Positions 40,247 through 49,653 of a stretch of DNA of 49,793 nt are shown here, piece after piece. The notes beneath the pieces were generated by a model. It saw nothing but the letters and a program-made list of their open reading frames with translations, searched no databases and was not told the origin of the DNA. The stretch lies in NCBI GenBank assembly GCA_039793985.1, contig JBAMMC010000015.1:1-49793 (forward strand), given 5' to 3'. The number at the start of each line of letters is the position of its first letter. Positions within the stretch are counted from its first letter, which is position 1. A program made the position numbers and the translations under genes. This stretch comes from ARK-14 sp002899805 (GTDB lineage: Archaea; Thermoproteota; Thermoprotei_A; Sulfolobales; Fervidicoccaceae).

Positions 40247-41681
40247 ACTAGAAAATCTCCTTCTAAACATAACAAATAGAGACCATATTTATAATATTGT
40301 GAACAGAATTATTATTTCTCTCCTTCCTGAAGACTTGAAAAAGGAAGCATTGAAGAGCGAAAGAATGAAAATTCTTTCTACTGACGTTTTTTTCCTTCAC
40401 TACTCTTCTCATCCAATTCTCAAGGATTTTAATAAGGATGAGTTATTGGAAAGCGCAAGGATTGTTATTAGTAGATATGTAGAGTCCAAGGATTTCATGA
40501 AGGCCCGAATATCAACAGAATTGGACGAGCAAACATCTATGATCTTCTCCGTGGCATTTTTAAAAAATCTTTTAAAAAGTCTCACAACTTCTACGACTGA
40601 AAGCAAACAAAAGAATGAAGAGCTCGAAGGAGAGGGGAAAGGGAAAGAAAGTGTTGGAACTGAGAGTGGGAAAGAAGAGGGAGAGAGAAAAACTGGAACT
40701 ACTGACAATTTACAGGAACTGAATGAAAAGCATGATAAAGAAATGACAGCACAAGCAAGGCAAGAAAAAAAAGAAGGTATGGATAAAGCGATATTGGAAG
40801 CACTATCACAGGCATCTTTGTATGCGACAAGGGCGAAGCAATTGAAGGATATTGGGTTCAGTGGCGGTGCAAGCAGAGAGAAGGGAGATGTGAAGAAATT
40901 ATTGAATCTAACGGAAGTAATTATGGAAGTAAAAGAGGCACAGGAAATTATGGATTTGCTGAGAAAAATGAACGAAACAATTCCAAAAACAATTCATACG
41001 GAAAAAATATATAATTTATATGGGGAAGAAGTCAGAGGATATAGACGAACTAAAAAATTCGAGAGAGCTATACCGAGGGAGTTCGCCCTTCCGAAGGAAA
41101 TCTTTTTTTCTAAATATTCGAGCGAAGGGCTTCTGACGATTGAGAAGGAGGAGAGTAAAAAAGGCATTTTCTACCTTCTTCTGGACAAGAGCGGCTCGAT
41201 GTCTGGTCACAAGCTGGTTTGGTCAAGGAGCGTTGCTCTCTTCTTCTTAAGATTAGCAATGCAGAAAGAGATGGAAGTTCAGATGAGAATGTTTGACTCT
41301 GAGCCATATCCTTATGCCACCCCAATGAGAAGTATAAGCGAAATGATAGAGAGCGTGATCACCGTAGCATCAAATGGTGGCACGGATATAAAGAAGGCTC
41401 TTAGTGTAGCTATAGATGATTTAGGGAAAGTGAAAAAGAAAAAAGAAACCTTCATATTGCTCATTACTGATGGAGAGGATAGATTTTCAATGCAAAAAGA
41501 TAGTTCCTGGAAAAATGTTCGCCTCATCACTATTATGGTTAGTGGGGATAATGAGGTTCTCAAAAATCTCAGCGATCTCTATCTGAAGGCAGGACTAACC
41601 GTGGACGGAGCGCTTTCGATTGCGAGAGAAGGGGAAAGGCTATTATTAACTGGGGAGAAATCGAAGTATAAACATGCTTAA
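40230..41681 (+). CDS. VWA-domain protein, partner of the MoxR ATPase
   Basis: 483 residues. The C-terminal half is a von Willebrand A domain with an intact MIDAS: DKSGSMS, the Thr of NGGTDI and the Asp of LITDGED. The N-terminal 120 residues are helical; residues about 125-185 are a Glu/Lys/Gly-rich low-complexity linker; residues about 190-280 are helical. GTG 40230 or ATG 40239 may start it; AAGGAG at 40221-40226 is close to both. Translational overlap with moxR supports a MoxR-VWA complex. Confidence 0.82.
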   Translation: MLEMPELENLLLNITNRDHIYNIVNRIIISLLPEDLKKEALKSERMKILSTDVFFLHYSSHPILKDFNKDELLESARIVISRYVESKDFMKARISTELDEQTSMIFSVAFLKNLLKSLTTSTTESKQKNEELEGEGKGKESVGTESGKEEGERKTGTTDNLQELNEKHDKEMTAQARQEKKEGMDKAILEALSQASLYATRAKQLKDIGFSGGASREKGDVKKLLNLTEVIMEVKEAQEIMDLLRKMNETIPKTIHTEKIYNLYGEEVRGYRRTKKFERAIPREFALPKEIFFSKYSSEGLLTIEKEESKKGIFYLLLDKSGSMSGHKLVWSRSVALFFLRLAMQKEMEVQMRMFDSEPYPYATPMRSISEMIESVITVASNGGTDIKKALSVAIDDLGKVKKKKETFILLITDGEDRFSMQKDSSWKNVRLITIMVSGDNEVLKNLSDLYLKAGLTVDGALSIAREGERLLLTGEKSKYKHA

Positions 41682-41739
41682 AGAGTCCCGCCTCTTTTAA
41701 ACTCAATTTGCGCATAGTATAAACATTGAGGTATTTGAA

Positions 41740-42126
41740 TTGAGCCTGGCCTTTGAGCTTAGGTACGAAATAATAACACTAGAGGCTAAGATCGATTATT
41801 ATTTAGATGTCCTAAGGAGGGCCAGGGAAACTGCTGAAACTAAGAGTAGAGGGGGAACTGCTGAAACTAACATATGGGTTCCAACGAAAGAAGTGCTCGA
41901 TATAGCACTTATAAGAATCTCTTTGGCAAAGAAAGCAATTGAGGAAGGGAAAAAGGGAGCTATACCATTTTCACTTGTAGCAGCCCAAAGAGAGCTTGAA
42001 TCTCTGAGGTATCAGATAGAAAACAAAACATGTCTTCCTCTCATCAAAAAAACAATCGGAATAGCTATCAGTGATATCATAATGAGCATTAACTCAATAA
42101 GGAAGAAGAGCGGAGGACTCGTTTGA
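41740..42126 (+). CDS. Small helical protein of the moxR-vwa cluster
   Basis: 128 residues, not recognised. Two long amphipathic helices (about 1-30 and 60-100) and a C-terminal helix suggest a helical bundle or coiled coil. A loop contains a nine-residue duplication (RETAETKSR-GGTAETN), encoded by a 15-base direct repeat. Start is TTG 41740, with a TATA-like sequence near 41690-41700. It follows vwa by 58 bases in the same direction and may be an adaptor; function inferred only from position. Confidence 0.62.
   Translation: MSLAFELRYEIITLEAKIDYYLDVLRRARETAETKSRGGTAETNIWVPTKEVLDIALIRISLAKKAIEEGKKGAIPFSLVAAQRELESLRYQIENKTCLPLIKKTIGIAISDIIMSINSIRKKSGGLV
41829..41870 (+). repeat. Short direct repeat within the 128-residue gene
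   Basis: AACTGCTGAAACTAA occurs exactly at 41829-41843 and 41856-41870, a 27-base period equal to nine codons, so the frame is kept. It looks like a small in-frame tandem duplication in a loop. Confidence 0.7.
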
Positions 42127-42153
42127 AATCTTCCAACATTGTCGCAGTACTTA

Positions 42154-42516
42154 TCATTGGCTGAAAGCAATTTTCTTCAGGGGACATCTATGATATCCTT
42201 GTTCACAGAGTGAAACTTCATAGCGCGTGAGAAATCTATCAAGTACACTACAATAGGCTACATATCCCCGTTCAGCTTTTGCTACTCTCATGAGAGGGCA
42301 AACTTCTTTCGGCGGTTTTTCCAATACATTGAGAAGAGGATCGGGTTTCTTATCCAGTAAAATGCCATCTCCAGAAATACTTATAGCCTGTCTATAATAC
42401 TTACAGCTTTTATAACCATCACCATCGCATTTTCCCCTTTCGTATAAATCTTCAGTGGAGAGAGACCCTAAAATGGGGCTAACACACCTTCCTCCTCTAT
42501 AGAATGGACAAGGCAT
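42154..42516 (-). CDS. Cysteine-rich protein, unknown
   Basis: 120 residues with eight cysteines (3, 11, 30, 38, 73, 89, 104, 111), arranged in pairs such as CPFYRGGRC, CDGDGYKSC, CPLM...YC and CEQGYHRC. The count and spacing could bind two zinc ions or an iron-sulphur cluster; no named family comes to mind. ATG 42516. It lies 97 bases after the amidohydrolase-like gene on the same strand and converges on the moxR-vwa group. Confidence 0.62.
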   Translation of the reverse strand: MPCPFYRGGRCVSPILGSLSTEDLYERGKCDGDGYKSCKYYRQAISISGDGILLDKKPDPLLNVLEKPPKEVCPLMRVAKAERGYVAYCSVLDRFLTRYEVSLCEQGYHRCPLKKIAFSQ

Positions 42517-42613
42517 TTTATCACCCTCAGATGCGGGTTCGCAATTTCATTGCTTTCCTCATCCCTTGATAGCCTCATCATTGGTTATTTGAATCTATTT
42601 GTATTCCAGTTAT

Positions 42614-43711
42614 TTAGTCCTTCCGCAATTTTTGACAGCCTCCCTCAGGAAGGCAAAACATTTGAGGTGAAAAATAGTACCCCTCAGTTGTTAAGATTTC
42701 AAATATCGATTGCTGACTAGGCTTTCCTATATTGAAGATATATATCAACGGAGAGCATCCTTCTTCTATGCAAGCCATCTTTTCTGAAATTAATTTCCAC
42801 CCACCCCATAACATTCTCAAGATATCCGAAGGATCCAAAGATCTCGACCACGTTGAGAACCTGTAGAACATGCGGGCATATGAAGCTAAGAAAAGAGGAG
42901 AATCATAATACCTAGCTCCAGTCCCTAGAAGAATTCTAGTATATCTTCTCTCAGCAAACCTATGAATAGGAAAGCTACTTCCTAGTGCAAGTTCTGAAAT
43001 TTCAGTAGGCAAATGAACGATCCATGAAGATCTTGATCTTATCGCCTCCGCATCTTTCCCCGTTATCCAGTCTCCTCCAACTATTACAGTACTCTCCGAT
43101 AACAAATCATGTTCTAATAGCCTTTCTATAGAGGTTTTTCTATACTTCTCAATACTCTTGAAGACTTCCCCGACTTCAATTTGTGTCTTGATTAAAATAA
43201 CGGCATCGTTCTTCTCTTTGAACTCCCTTATCTTGTCTAAAGTTTCATCGTCTAGTTCATGTAATGATTCAATAAAAAGAAAAGTTCTGAAGCTATTTTT
43301 GTTTTCCAATGTTTTAACGAATTTTTCTTGAATTTTTACCTCTCGTATTTCATTTTTTGGAATAAAATTTGAGACTGGAACAAAATATCTGAGGGCTCCA
43401 TCTACATCAAAATTCCTATCGGATAGAAATACCCCACCACCCCATCCCACGGAGATTGCTCTCTTTAACACTCGCATAGCTTCTTCTGTATTTGTCGATG
43501 GGATACTGAAAAATGAATTGAAAAAAGCTTGTATCAAGAAACCCTCACGACAGTCAATAACATAACCACTTCTATCTTTTTCTCTATAGCTTAATCCTTT
43601 AGAACTAAGTAATATATTGTTCTTTTCAATGAAGGTTGGTTCTCCATACATTATTCCGAGAATTCCCGTACAGTTTACGAATTGAATAGGTGATTCTTCC
43701 GTTATTTTCAC
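42614..43711 (-). CDS. Amidohydrolase-like protein lacking the metal site (predicted pseudoenzyme)
   Basis: 365 residues. The pattern follows ATZ/TRZ-type amidohydrolases (MtaD/guanine deaminase-like): residues 50-70 resemble the strand before the first HxH, 174-215 align with the HAHLAE...LLDPRL..AH region, 232-264 with the HCPTSNLKLGSGIAP...GLGTDG region. Here the first HxH reads NSF, the second LIKTQIEV, the next His is Gly in VGGDWI, and the strand-8 Asp of GTDG reads GTGA. Every metal ligand I can place is lost. The C-terminus has three Cys-containing segments. Alignment is by eye. ATG 43711. Confidence 0.55.
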   Translation of the reverse strand: MKITEESPIQFVNCTGILGIMYGEPTFIEKNNILLSSKGLSYREKDRSGYVIDCREGFLIQAFFNSFFSIPSTNTEEAMRVLKRAISVGWGGGVFLSDRNFDVDGALRYFVPVSNFIPKNEIREVKIQEKFVKTLENKNSFRTFLFIESLHELDDETLDKIREFKEKNDAVILIKTQIEVGEVFKSIEKYRKTSIERLLEHDLLSESTVIVGGDWITGKDAEAIRSRSSWIVHLPTEISELALGSSFPIHRFAERRYTRILLGTGARYYDSPLFLASYARMFYRFSTWSRSLDPSDILRMLWGGWKLISEKMACIEEGCSPLIYIFNIGKPSQQSIFEILTTEGYYFSPQMFCLPEGGCQKLRKD

Positions 43712-43924
43712 TCCCCCTTAACATTAATATTTGCTGATTCCTTCTCCGCACCAGATAGCGAAACTCCCTCTTCGAAATATATGCATTTTTTCCTTTGGAC
43801 AAAAACCATCAAAAGGTTAATTTCGTTCAATTTTTAATACTGCATATTTAAATACGTAGCGGTTTCAATACAGTTATTTTTTTGCTTCAAGAGTAAAGGA
43901 TAGGACTCAAAATTCATAAAAAAT

Positions 43925-44128
43925 TTAGAAATATTTGCTCAGCTTCAGTTTGGCTGAGCCGTTGTATCTATTGACTTCTATTACCATGTCCTGGATTCTG
44001 TAACTGCATACAGGACATTTATAAAATGTTGATACTTTTTTTATCCCGTTGCCGAAGCTCTCTGTTTCCATTGAGAACTCCATAGCTGTATGGCACTTTG
44101 GGCAACTCACCGCGTTTCTGTTCAGCAT
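43925..44128 (-). CDS. Zinc-ribbon protein
   Basis: 67 residues with a single zinc ribbon, CPKC...CPVC, each knuckle CX2C, flanked by beta strands (MEFSMETES, KKVSTFYKC, YRIQDMVIEVNRY). Archaea encode many such small proteins of unknown role. I choose ATG 44128, nine to ten bases after GAGG; GTG 44137 would add three residues. Confidence 0.65.
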   Translation of the reverse strand: MLNRNAVSCPKCHTAMEFSMETESFGNGIKKVSTFYKCPVCSYRIQDMVIEVNRYNGSAKLKLSKYF

Positions 44129-44349
44129 TTTTCTCACGCCTCGTCAATAGCAAGCTTAGTCTCTTCTCTACTGACTAAAAAATAGATCGAGTGGAAACTA
44201 ATAACCTTTTTTGGAATTTTGTAAAAAGGGAATGTTTTTAGAAATTATAGCTGGAAAAAGCAAAATTTTCCTATGTCAAAAAACTGAAAAACACCCTCTT
44301 CCAAATAGTCATAAGAGATCTTCACTATCGGAAAGAGATGATGAAGTGA

Positions 44350-45210
44350 ATGAGAAACAGAATCCTCAAAGAAATAGTGAAGGAGATAAAACCGAATGAG
44401 AGCTTGTTCGGGAGTCTCGACATAATTGGAGACATAGCTCTTCTCAGGATTCCAATATGGATAGAACATACTGATCAGGAACTGTTAAGAGAGCTTGCGG
44501 AAAAAATTCTTAAGAAACTTCCCTATATCAAGAGCGTATGGCTATCTGCCTCACCTATCTCCGGAGAAGAGAGATTGAGAGAACTCGTGCATTTGGCCGG
44601 AGAAAAGAGAACTCTGACCATTTATAAAGAACATGGTGTATCCTTCATTGTCGATGTTTCAAAAGCTTATATTTCTCCAAGGTTGAGCTATGAGCATTTG
44701 AGAATAGCTAAACTTGTTGGAGAAGGAGAGGTTATAACAAATTTCTTTTCAGGTATAGGAGGTTTCTCTCTCATTATAGCCAAACATTCGAAAGCAAAGC
44801 TAGTTAACTCAATAGACATAAACGAGGATGCTGTGGAGATGCAGAAGAAAAGTGTTGAACTAAATGGATTAGTAAATAAGGTCAAAGTTTTTCTTGGGGA
44901 TGCAAGGGAAGTTTCCAAGCTCTATTTAAAGCGAAGCTCCAATAGAGTCCTTCTCCCACTTCCAGGAATAGATAGTTCTTTTTACACAGCAGCTCTCGAT
45001 ACCTTGGTAGAAGAAGGAGGGTACATCCACTCATATGAATTTGTGAAGAACGAGAGAGGTTTTCAAAAAGCGGCTGAAGAAAAATACAGAGAGATAGAAT
45101 CTTTGGTTTTAAGCTATGGTTGGAGATCTTCACTGATAAATGTCAGAGAAGTGAGGTCTGTAGGTCCTAGAAAATCCCAGATAGTTTTAGATATTAAAGT
45201 TTCTCCTTAA
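44350..45210 (+). CDS. trm5: Trm5-family tRNA (guanine-37-N1) methyltransferase
   Basis: Class I methyltransferase modifying G37 of tRNA (related enzymes Taw2/Taw22 build wyosine). In 286 residues: the Trm5 D2-like domain (SLFGSLDIIGDIALLRIP, KSVWLSASPISGEERLRELVHLAGE), YISPRLSYEHLRI, the SAM site FFSGIGGFSL, VNSIDINEDAVE, GDAREV and the catalytic-loop equivalent LLPLPGIDSSF. No D1 domain is present, so it is a shorter archaeal Trm5 type. ATG 44350 follows GATGATGAAGTGA; converges with the NSUN gene. Confidence 0.82.
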   Translation: MRNRILKEIVKEIKPNESLFGSLDIIGDIALLRIPIWIEHTDQELLRELAEKILKKLPYIKSVWLSASPISGEERLRELVHLAGEKRTLTIYKEHGVSFIVDVSKAYISPRLSYEHLRIAKLVGEGEVITNFFSGIGGFSLIIAKHSKAKLVNSIDINEDAVEMQKKSVELNGLVNKVKVFLGDAREVSKLYLKRSSNRVLLPLPGIDSSFYTAALDTLVEEGGYIHSYEFVKNERGFQKAAEEKYREIESLVLSYGWRSSLINVREVRSVGPRKSQIVLDIKVSP

Positions 45211-45230
45211 TGCTATCCCTTACCGAAAAT

Positions 45231-46415
45231 CTATGCTCTCCTAAAGAGGGCGAAGAAAAAGCCTATTGTGTCATGCAATCCAGGCACAAATCTAGCGACT
45301 GGAAAATCCGTGAGTTTAGATTGAGGAAAAGGAAATTGAGGATACACAAGCTCAACTGGTAGATTATCAATAGCCCATCTTACTTGCCCTTCATTTTCCT
45401 CATATGTTATTGAGCATGTTGAATAGGAAATGTATCCTCCCGGTTTCGTTATCTTTACAGCTTCTTTGAGTAATTGCTTCTGTAGCGATACTAGGTTCTT
45501 CATTGCATCATCATCTATATCAGAGAGAGATAGCCTAGGCCTGTTGCCAAATCCAGAACATGGAGGATCTAAAATCGTAAAATTCGATTTTAGATCGGGA
45601 TAATGTAATGAAAGGAATCTTGAGTCCTGTTTATCAACGAAGACCTCGTTTGCCCCGATTCTAAACAATTCACTTTTGAGTCTTTCAATCTTCTTGTTTG
45701 TATGATCGAAAGCGAAGTATTTACCTCTTCCTTTCGTTATCTCATAAATGTGTCCGATTTTCCCCCCTGGTGAAGCAGTCATATCGATATAAACTTGCCC
45801 TGAAAGAGGAGTATAAAGCTCTTTCCCTATAAGCATTGATGGGTAAGACTGATCTGTTATAATTCCCCTCTTATAAGCCTCTAACTCTCTGATTTTTGGT
45901 AATTTATAGAGAGATTTCAAAACTTTAACTGCTAGCCCTTTGAGATTTCTATTTAACTCCCTAGGCTCTATCTCTAATATACCTTCAGCAACTGGTACAC
46001 CATTTTCACTTATAACAGTGACCTCATCACCTTTCCTTGCCTTCAGAATTTTCTTTATTCCAGGCATATATAGGTCAGAGCCTAGCATTACCCTCTCTGC
46101 CGCTTCTCTCTCAGCAATTACAATTTTATCTCTAGCCTGTATTTTTTCACCTTTGTCAACTTCTACAAATAGTGCTTCATCTATCATACCGCTTTTGTAT
46201 GTTTTAACCCCCTCTTCATTTAGGATTTTTATTGCTTCATCAACTGTTGCTTTCATCAAATTAACTCTCAAATAATATCTTTTCATGGGACTCATAAGTT
46301 GCTGGACCAGGAAACTTGCACTCACACCATAAGCATTTGAGAGTAACTCGAGGCTTCTACTCAAAACGCCATGCTCTCTGAATGTTTTTCCATTTTTTCC
46401 ACTATCTCCGAACAA
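45231..46415 (-). CDS. NOL1/NOP2/Sun-family RNA m5C methyltransferase with PUA domain
   Basis: Cytosine-5 RNA methyltransferase, resembling NSUN6-type and archaeal tRNA enzymes. After an N-terminal segment and a PUA domain (about 110-160: ERVMLGSDLYMPGIKKILKARKGDEVTV, then GVPVAEG), the catalytic domain shows DMTASPGGKIGHI (SAM motif I), FDHTNKKIERL, DPPCSGFG and STCSITYEENE with the catalytic Cys. The start is TTG 46415 with GGAGGAG seven bases upstream; it overlaps the sua5 stop by 14 bases. Substrate RNA not determinable. Confidence 0.9.
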   Translation of the reverse strand: MFGDSGKNGKTFREHGVLSRSLELLSNAYGVSASFLVQQLMSPMKRYYLRVNLMKATVDEAIKILNEEGVKTYKSGMIDEALFVEVDKGEKIQARDKIVIAEREAAERVMLGSDLYMPGIKKILKARKGDEVTVISENGVPVAEGILEIEPRELNRNLKGLAVKVLKSLYKLPKIRELEAYKRGIITDQSYPSMLIGKELYTPLSGQVYIDMTASPGGKIGHIYEITKGRGKYFAFDHTNKKIERLKSELFRIGANEVFVDKQDSRFLSLHYPDLKSNFTILDPPCSGFGNRPRLSLSDIDDDAMKNLVSLQKQLLKEAVKITKPGGYISYSTCSITYEENEGQVRWAIDNLPVELVYPQFPFPQSKLTDFPVARFVPGLHDTIGFFFALFRRA

Positions 46416-47034
46416 TCTTCAACTCCTCCACTATCTTAGAAAAAGGAATTGATCCTTCCCTAACAAGCTCAACCTTTTCCTCAGATGCATCTACTATTGT
46501 AGAGGGCTTTCCTAGTTTTGAAGGGCCAGCGTCAATAACCACATCGACATCCTTTATATAACTGAGGGCTTCTTCCGCTGTTGATGGAGGACTCATACCT
46601 GATATGTTAGCACTTGTTCCAACAATCATCCCTCCTATATACTTAGCGAGTATCCTTGGAACAGGATGATCTGGAACTCTTATAGCGATTTTTCCCTCTT
46701 CATCCAAGAAGTACCTTGGAAAAGCGATTTTTGGATATACTTTTATCGTCAATCCGCCAGGCCAAAAGATCTTTGCCAGGTCAGAAGCAATGCTGCTCAT
46801 TCTAGCTATTTCAAATGCTACCCTCAACTCAGAAAGAAGAATTGGAAGAGGTTTGGCTTCTCTCTTTTTCAATTCATATATCCTTAAAACAGACTTCTCA
46901 TTCAGTACATCACAACCAATTCCATAAACTGTGTCTGTAGGGTAAATAGCAATCCCTCCAATTGCAAGTATCTCACCAGCAATTTTCATTTCTCTTTCTC
47001 CTGGTCTTTCAGGATCTACTTTCAAAATCAGCAT
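46402..47034 (-). CDS. tsaC: L-threonylcarbamoyladenylate synthase (Sua5/TsaC)
   Basis: Makes the activated threonylcarbamoyl group for t6A37 in ANN-decoding tRNAs. Conserved blocks in 210 residues are GGIAIYPTDTVYGIGCD, KKREAKPLPILLS, WPGGLTIKVYP, IAIRVPDHPVPRILAKYIGGMIVGTSANISGMSPPST and PSTIVDASEE. The length fits a YrdC-type protein without the extra Sua5 C-terminal domain. I choose ATG 47034 because AGGTGG lies five bases upstream; GTG 47043 would add three residues. Operon with the NSUN-family gene. Confidence 0.93.
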   Translation of the reverse strand: MLILKVDPERPGEREMKIAGEILAIGGIAIYPTDTVYGIGCDVLNEKSVLRIYELKKREAKPLPILLSELRVAFEIARMSSIASDLAKIFWPGGLTIKVYPKIAFPRYFLDEEGKIAIRVPDHPVPRILAKYIGGMIVGTSANISGMSPPSTAEEALSYIKDVDVVIDAGPSKLGKPSTIVDASEEKVELVREGSIPFSKIVEELKIVRR

Positions 47035-47200
47035 TTTTTCCACCTGAAAATGATTTTTGTTTTCTTCGTTTTGCCTTTTGACCTGAAATATCTAACTGAG
47101 AATTTAAAATTGATTTATCCTAAGATGATTCGAAGATAGCAAAATAATATAACCAAGTTAATTTTTCAATGATAAGGAGCAGTGAAAAAAGGAGAGCTCT

Positions 47201-49495
47201 ATGTCGAATGCAAGGGTAAGGAAAACAGAGGAAAACGAAGGAAAAACTCTTCTCGATAAAATATACGGATGGAGAAAGCTCATTGCTTTAGTCATTGTGA
47301 TATCAATAGCAGGATTAGCATTTTATGTAAGGATACAGAGGATATTCCTATATGGGTATTATTTGGATGAGGCTGACCCTTATTTCATGTACTGGGGTAC
47401 AAACTATTTAGTTCAGCATGGAATTCTCTCTTGGTATAGCCTTACAGCATCGAACAACGCTACTCACGTATTTTGGTATCCATGGGGTAGAGATATAACG
47501 AATACCGATTATCCACTCAACATGATGCTTGCTGCTATAACATATCCTATAGCAAAGGCTTTAGGTCTGTCTGTTCTTCAATGGTCCGTACTCCAGCCTC
47601 CAATAGCAGGAGCACTGATAGTTATATTCTCTTACCTTATTGCCAGAGAAATAGGGGGAGAACTCGCTGGAATTTTCGCTGCATTCATAGCTGCAGTTAT
47701 ACCTGGAACACTAGACCGAACAAATGCAGGCTTCTTTGTTAAATTGGGTATGGCTCAGCCCATTGTCCTATTGGGGCTCTTATTTCTGGTCAAGATGTTC
47801 AAGAACTTGAACATAAAAATGAGATTAATCTATGTAGTAGCATCGGCAATTGTCCTATCTTCAGTAGCATGGAGCTGGGGAGGGTATCAGATAGTAGACC
47901 TTATAGTTGGGGCACTCATAGGTCTATATCCTCTAGTTAAAGATCCCGAAAAGAAAGAATTGCTGCTTCTACTCTTATTCTTGGGAATTTCGATTGTAGT
48001 TCAATCAGCATCTCCCACAGTTTCTGCTCTTTCTCTTCTGAAGGGCGCAGCACTATTCTTAATTGGAGGGTACATACTCTATACATTGGGTTTTGCTGAG
48101 ATGAAACTCTTCCCAACACTTACCTTTGGAAGGAAAAAACTTAGTTGGAGAAGTATTTTCAGTGGAACTATCGTAATGATAGGGATCTTAGGTCTCATAG
48201 CAATGTACTTCAACTTTCTAAATATATCAGGAAGAGCTTACTATTTCCTTGGGATTGAGACGAATAATGCTCTGGTGGCATCTGTTTCGGAGCACCAAAC
48301 GCTCAGCTTAAATATGATGATTGCCCTGACCGGGCTGGGGCTATTACTATCATGGGTATACTTCTTCTATGGCATATTCAAAGCAAAGAAGGAACCGATC
48401 AATCTGCTCTTTGTGCTTTTAGTTCCACTCGTTACATATATGGGCCTTAGAGCTTCGTACTTGCTGATGTTTGTCGCTACTATTATCTCGGTCACGGGAG
48501 GATTGGGTGTTGCCCCGATATCTTCCTCGCTTGTGAAGAGCTTGGGATTGAAAGAAGAGGCAGGGACTACAAAGGGAAAAGAGAAAAGGAGCAAAAAAGC
48601 AGTAAGACATAGGGATGATATAGGGATAATCGTTTGGAGCTCTGTTATAGTTGTGCTGGTAATAATCGGGGCTTTTCATCTCTCTACTACTATTACTCAA
48701 GCAAGGTCTCCACCACTCATATTATCAGGAGGTATAGGATTGGCGGTCAAAAACTACGCGTGGATATATGCTCTTGATGTAATTAAGAATGAGACATCAC
48801 AAAACAGTGTATTTATGCCATGGTGGGATTATGGATACTGGATCCCTGTCATGACCGGAAGGGCAACCGTTGCAGATGGGGCAACTCTCAACGGGACGCA
48901 AATAGCCCTCCTAGCAAAGATGCTTACAGCAACAGACGAGAGAGAGGCCGTGGATATAGCGTTGAAAGATTTCAAGGCTCCAAGAAACAAATCATATATA
49001 GTAGTGTTTGATGTATTCAGGGCTTACAATATAGCTAATGGAAGCTGGGTGATAGGTCCATATGCTTCGATCTATACGGGAACTGAAGGGCTGGCTGATA
49101 TACCTAAATCTATATGGATGTTGAGGATAGGAGGGAGACTGAATTTGACTGGGTATTCTCCCTACTTTGCTGTACAAAGTGTTTCCTATCAAGGAACGAA
49201 TTATCCAGTTGTAGGACCAAACTGGACTGATCCCCTTGTACAAAGGACACTGATTTATAGAATGATGGTCGATGCTATGTATCACATGAACGACACCTCT
49301 GTATTGAGGGGAACGAGTTTGGATATAAGAGGAAACATAACGTTCATCGATTATGTTTCTCAAGCAACTGTCGATGATATGCCATTCACGATGCTTAAAC
49401 CCTTCAGGATCGTGGTCGACCCCATTTATGATACCGGGACTGATAAGGTATTTGTGGCAGTAATTATGTACCAGTTGACCTCCTCTCAGCCTTGA
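47201..49495 (+). CDS. aglB: STT3/AglB oligosaccharyltransferase
   Basis: Transfers lipid-linked glycans to Asn-X-Ser/Thr of secreted and S-layer proteins. 764 residues: about 13 membrane helices, the first loop motif YYLDEADPY holding catalytic acidic residues, a second conserved segment LDRTNAGFF, the SVSEHQ motif in a periplasmic-side loop, and a C-terminal globular domain with the sequon-binding WWDYG (in MPWWDYGYW). A charged cytoplasmic loop (GTTKGKEKRSKKAVRHRDD) precedes the last helix. ATG 47201 has AAAGGAG upstream; a TATA-like AATAATATA lies about 55 bases ahead. Confidence 0.94.
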   Translation: MSNARVRKTEENEGKTLLDKIYGWRKLIALVIVISIAGLAFYVRIQRIFLYGYYLDEADPYFMYWGTNYLVQHGILSWYSLTASNNATHVFWYPWGRDITNTDYPLNMMLAAITYPIAKALGLSVLQWSVLQPPIAGALIVIFSYLIAREIGGELAGIFAAFIAAVIPGTLDRTNAGFFVKLGMAQPIVLLGLLFLVKMFKNLNIKMRLIYVVASAIVLSSVAWSWGGYQIVDLIVGALIGLYPLVKDPEKKELLLLLLFLGISIVVQSASPTVSALSLLKGAALFLIGGYILYTLGFAEMKLFPTLTFGRKKLSWRSIFSGTIVMIGILGLIAMYFNFLNISGRAYYFLGIETNNALVASVSEHQTLSLNMMIALTGLGLLLSWVYFFYGIFKAKKEPINLLFVLLVPLVTYMGLRASYLLMFVATIISVTGGLGVAPISSSLVKSLGLKEEAGTTKGKEKRSKKAVRHRDDIGIIVWSSVIVVLVIIGAFHLSTTITQARSPPLILSGGIGLAVKNYAWIYALDVIKNETSQNSVFMPWWDYGYWIPVMTGRATVADGATLNGTQIALLAKMLTATDEREAVDIALKDFKAPRNKSYIVVFDVFRAYNIANGSWVIGPYASIYTGTEGLADIPKSIWMLRIGGRLNLTGYSPYFAVQSVSYQGTNYPVVGPNWTDPLVQRTLIYRMMVDAMYHMNDTSVLRGTSLDIRGNITFIDYVSQATVDDMPFTMLKPFRIVVDPIYDTGTDKVFVAVIMYQLTSSQP

Positions 49496-49653
49496 GTATC
49501 TATAGCTCCTTTTTAGAAGCTCATCGATACCCAGCATCTATCGATCTTTTTCATTAACCTGCGGAGCATCATCAGCTTCACTTTTCTCAAAAGAAAGCTC
49601 CATTCTAATATTCAAAGAAAGCTCTTTACTGCCTATTGTTCAGATAGCTGAAA

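Noticed and set aside
44211..44399. Plus-strand frame of 62 codons before trm5
   Set aside because: It overlaps the start of trm5 in another frame and has no Shine-Dalgarno or recognisable sequence.
48992..49537. Minus-strand frame of 181 codons opposite the aglB C-terminus
   Set aside because: It is a mirror of the AglB globular domain, rich in Ser, Tyr and His, with no family resemblance.
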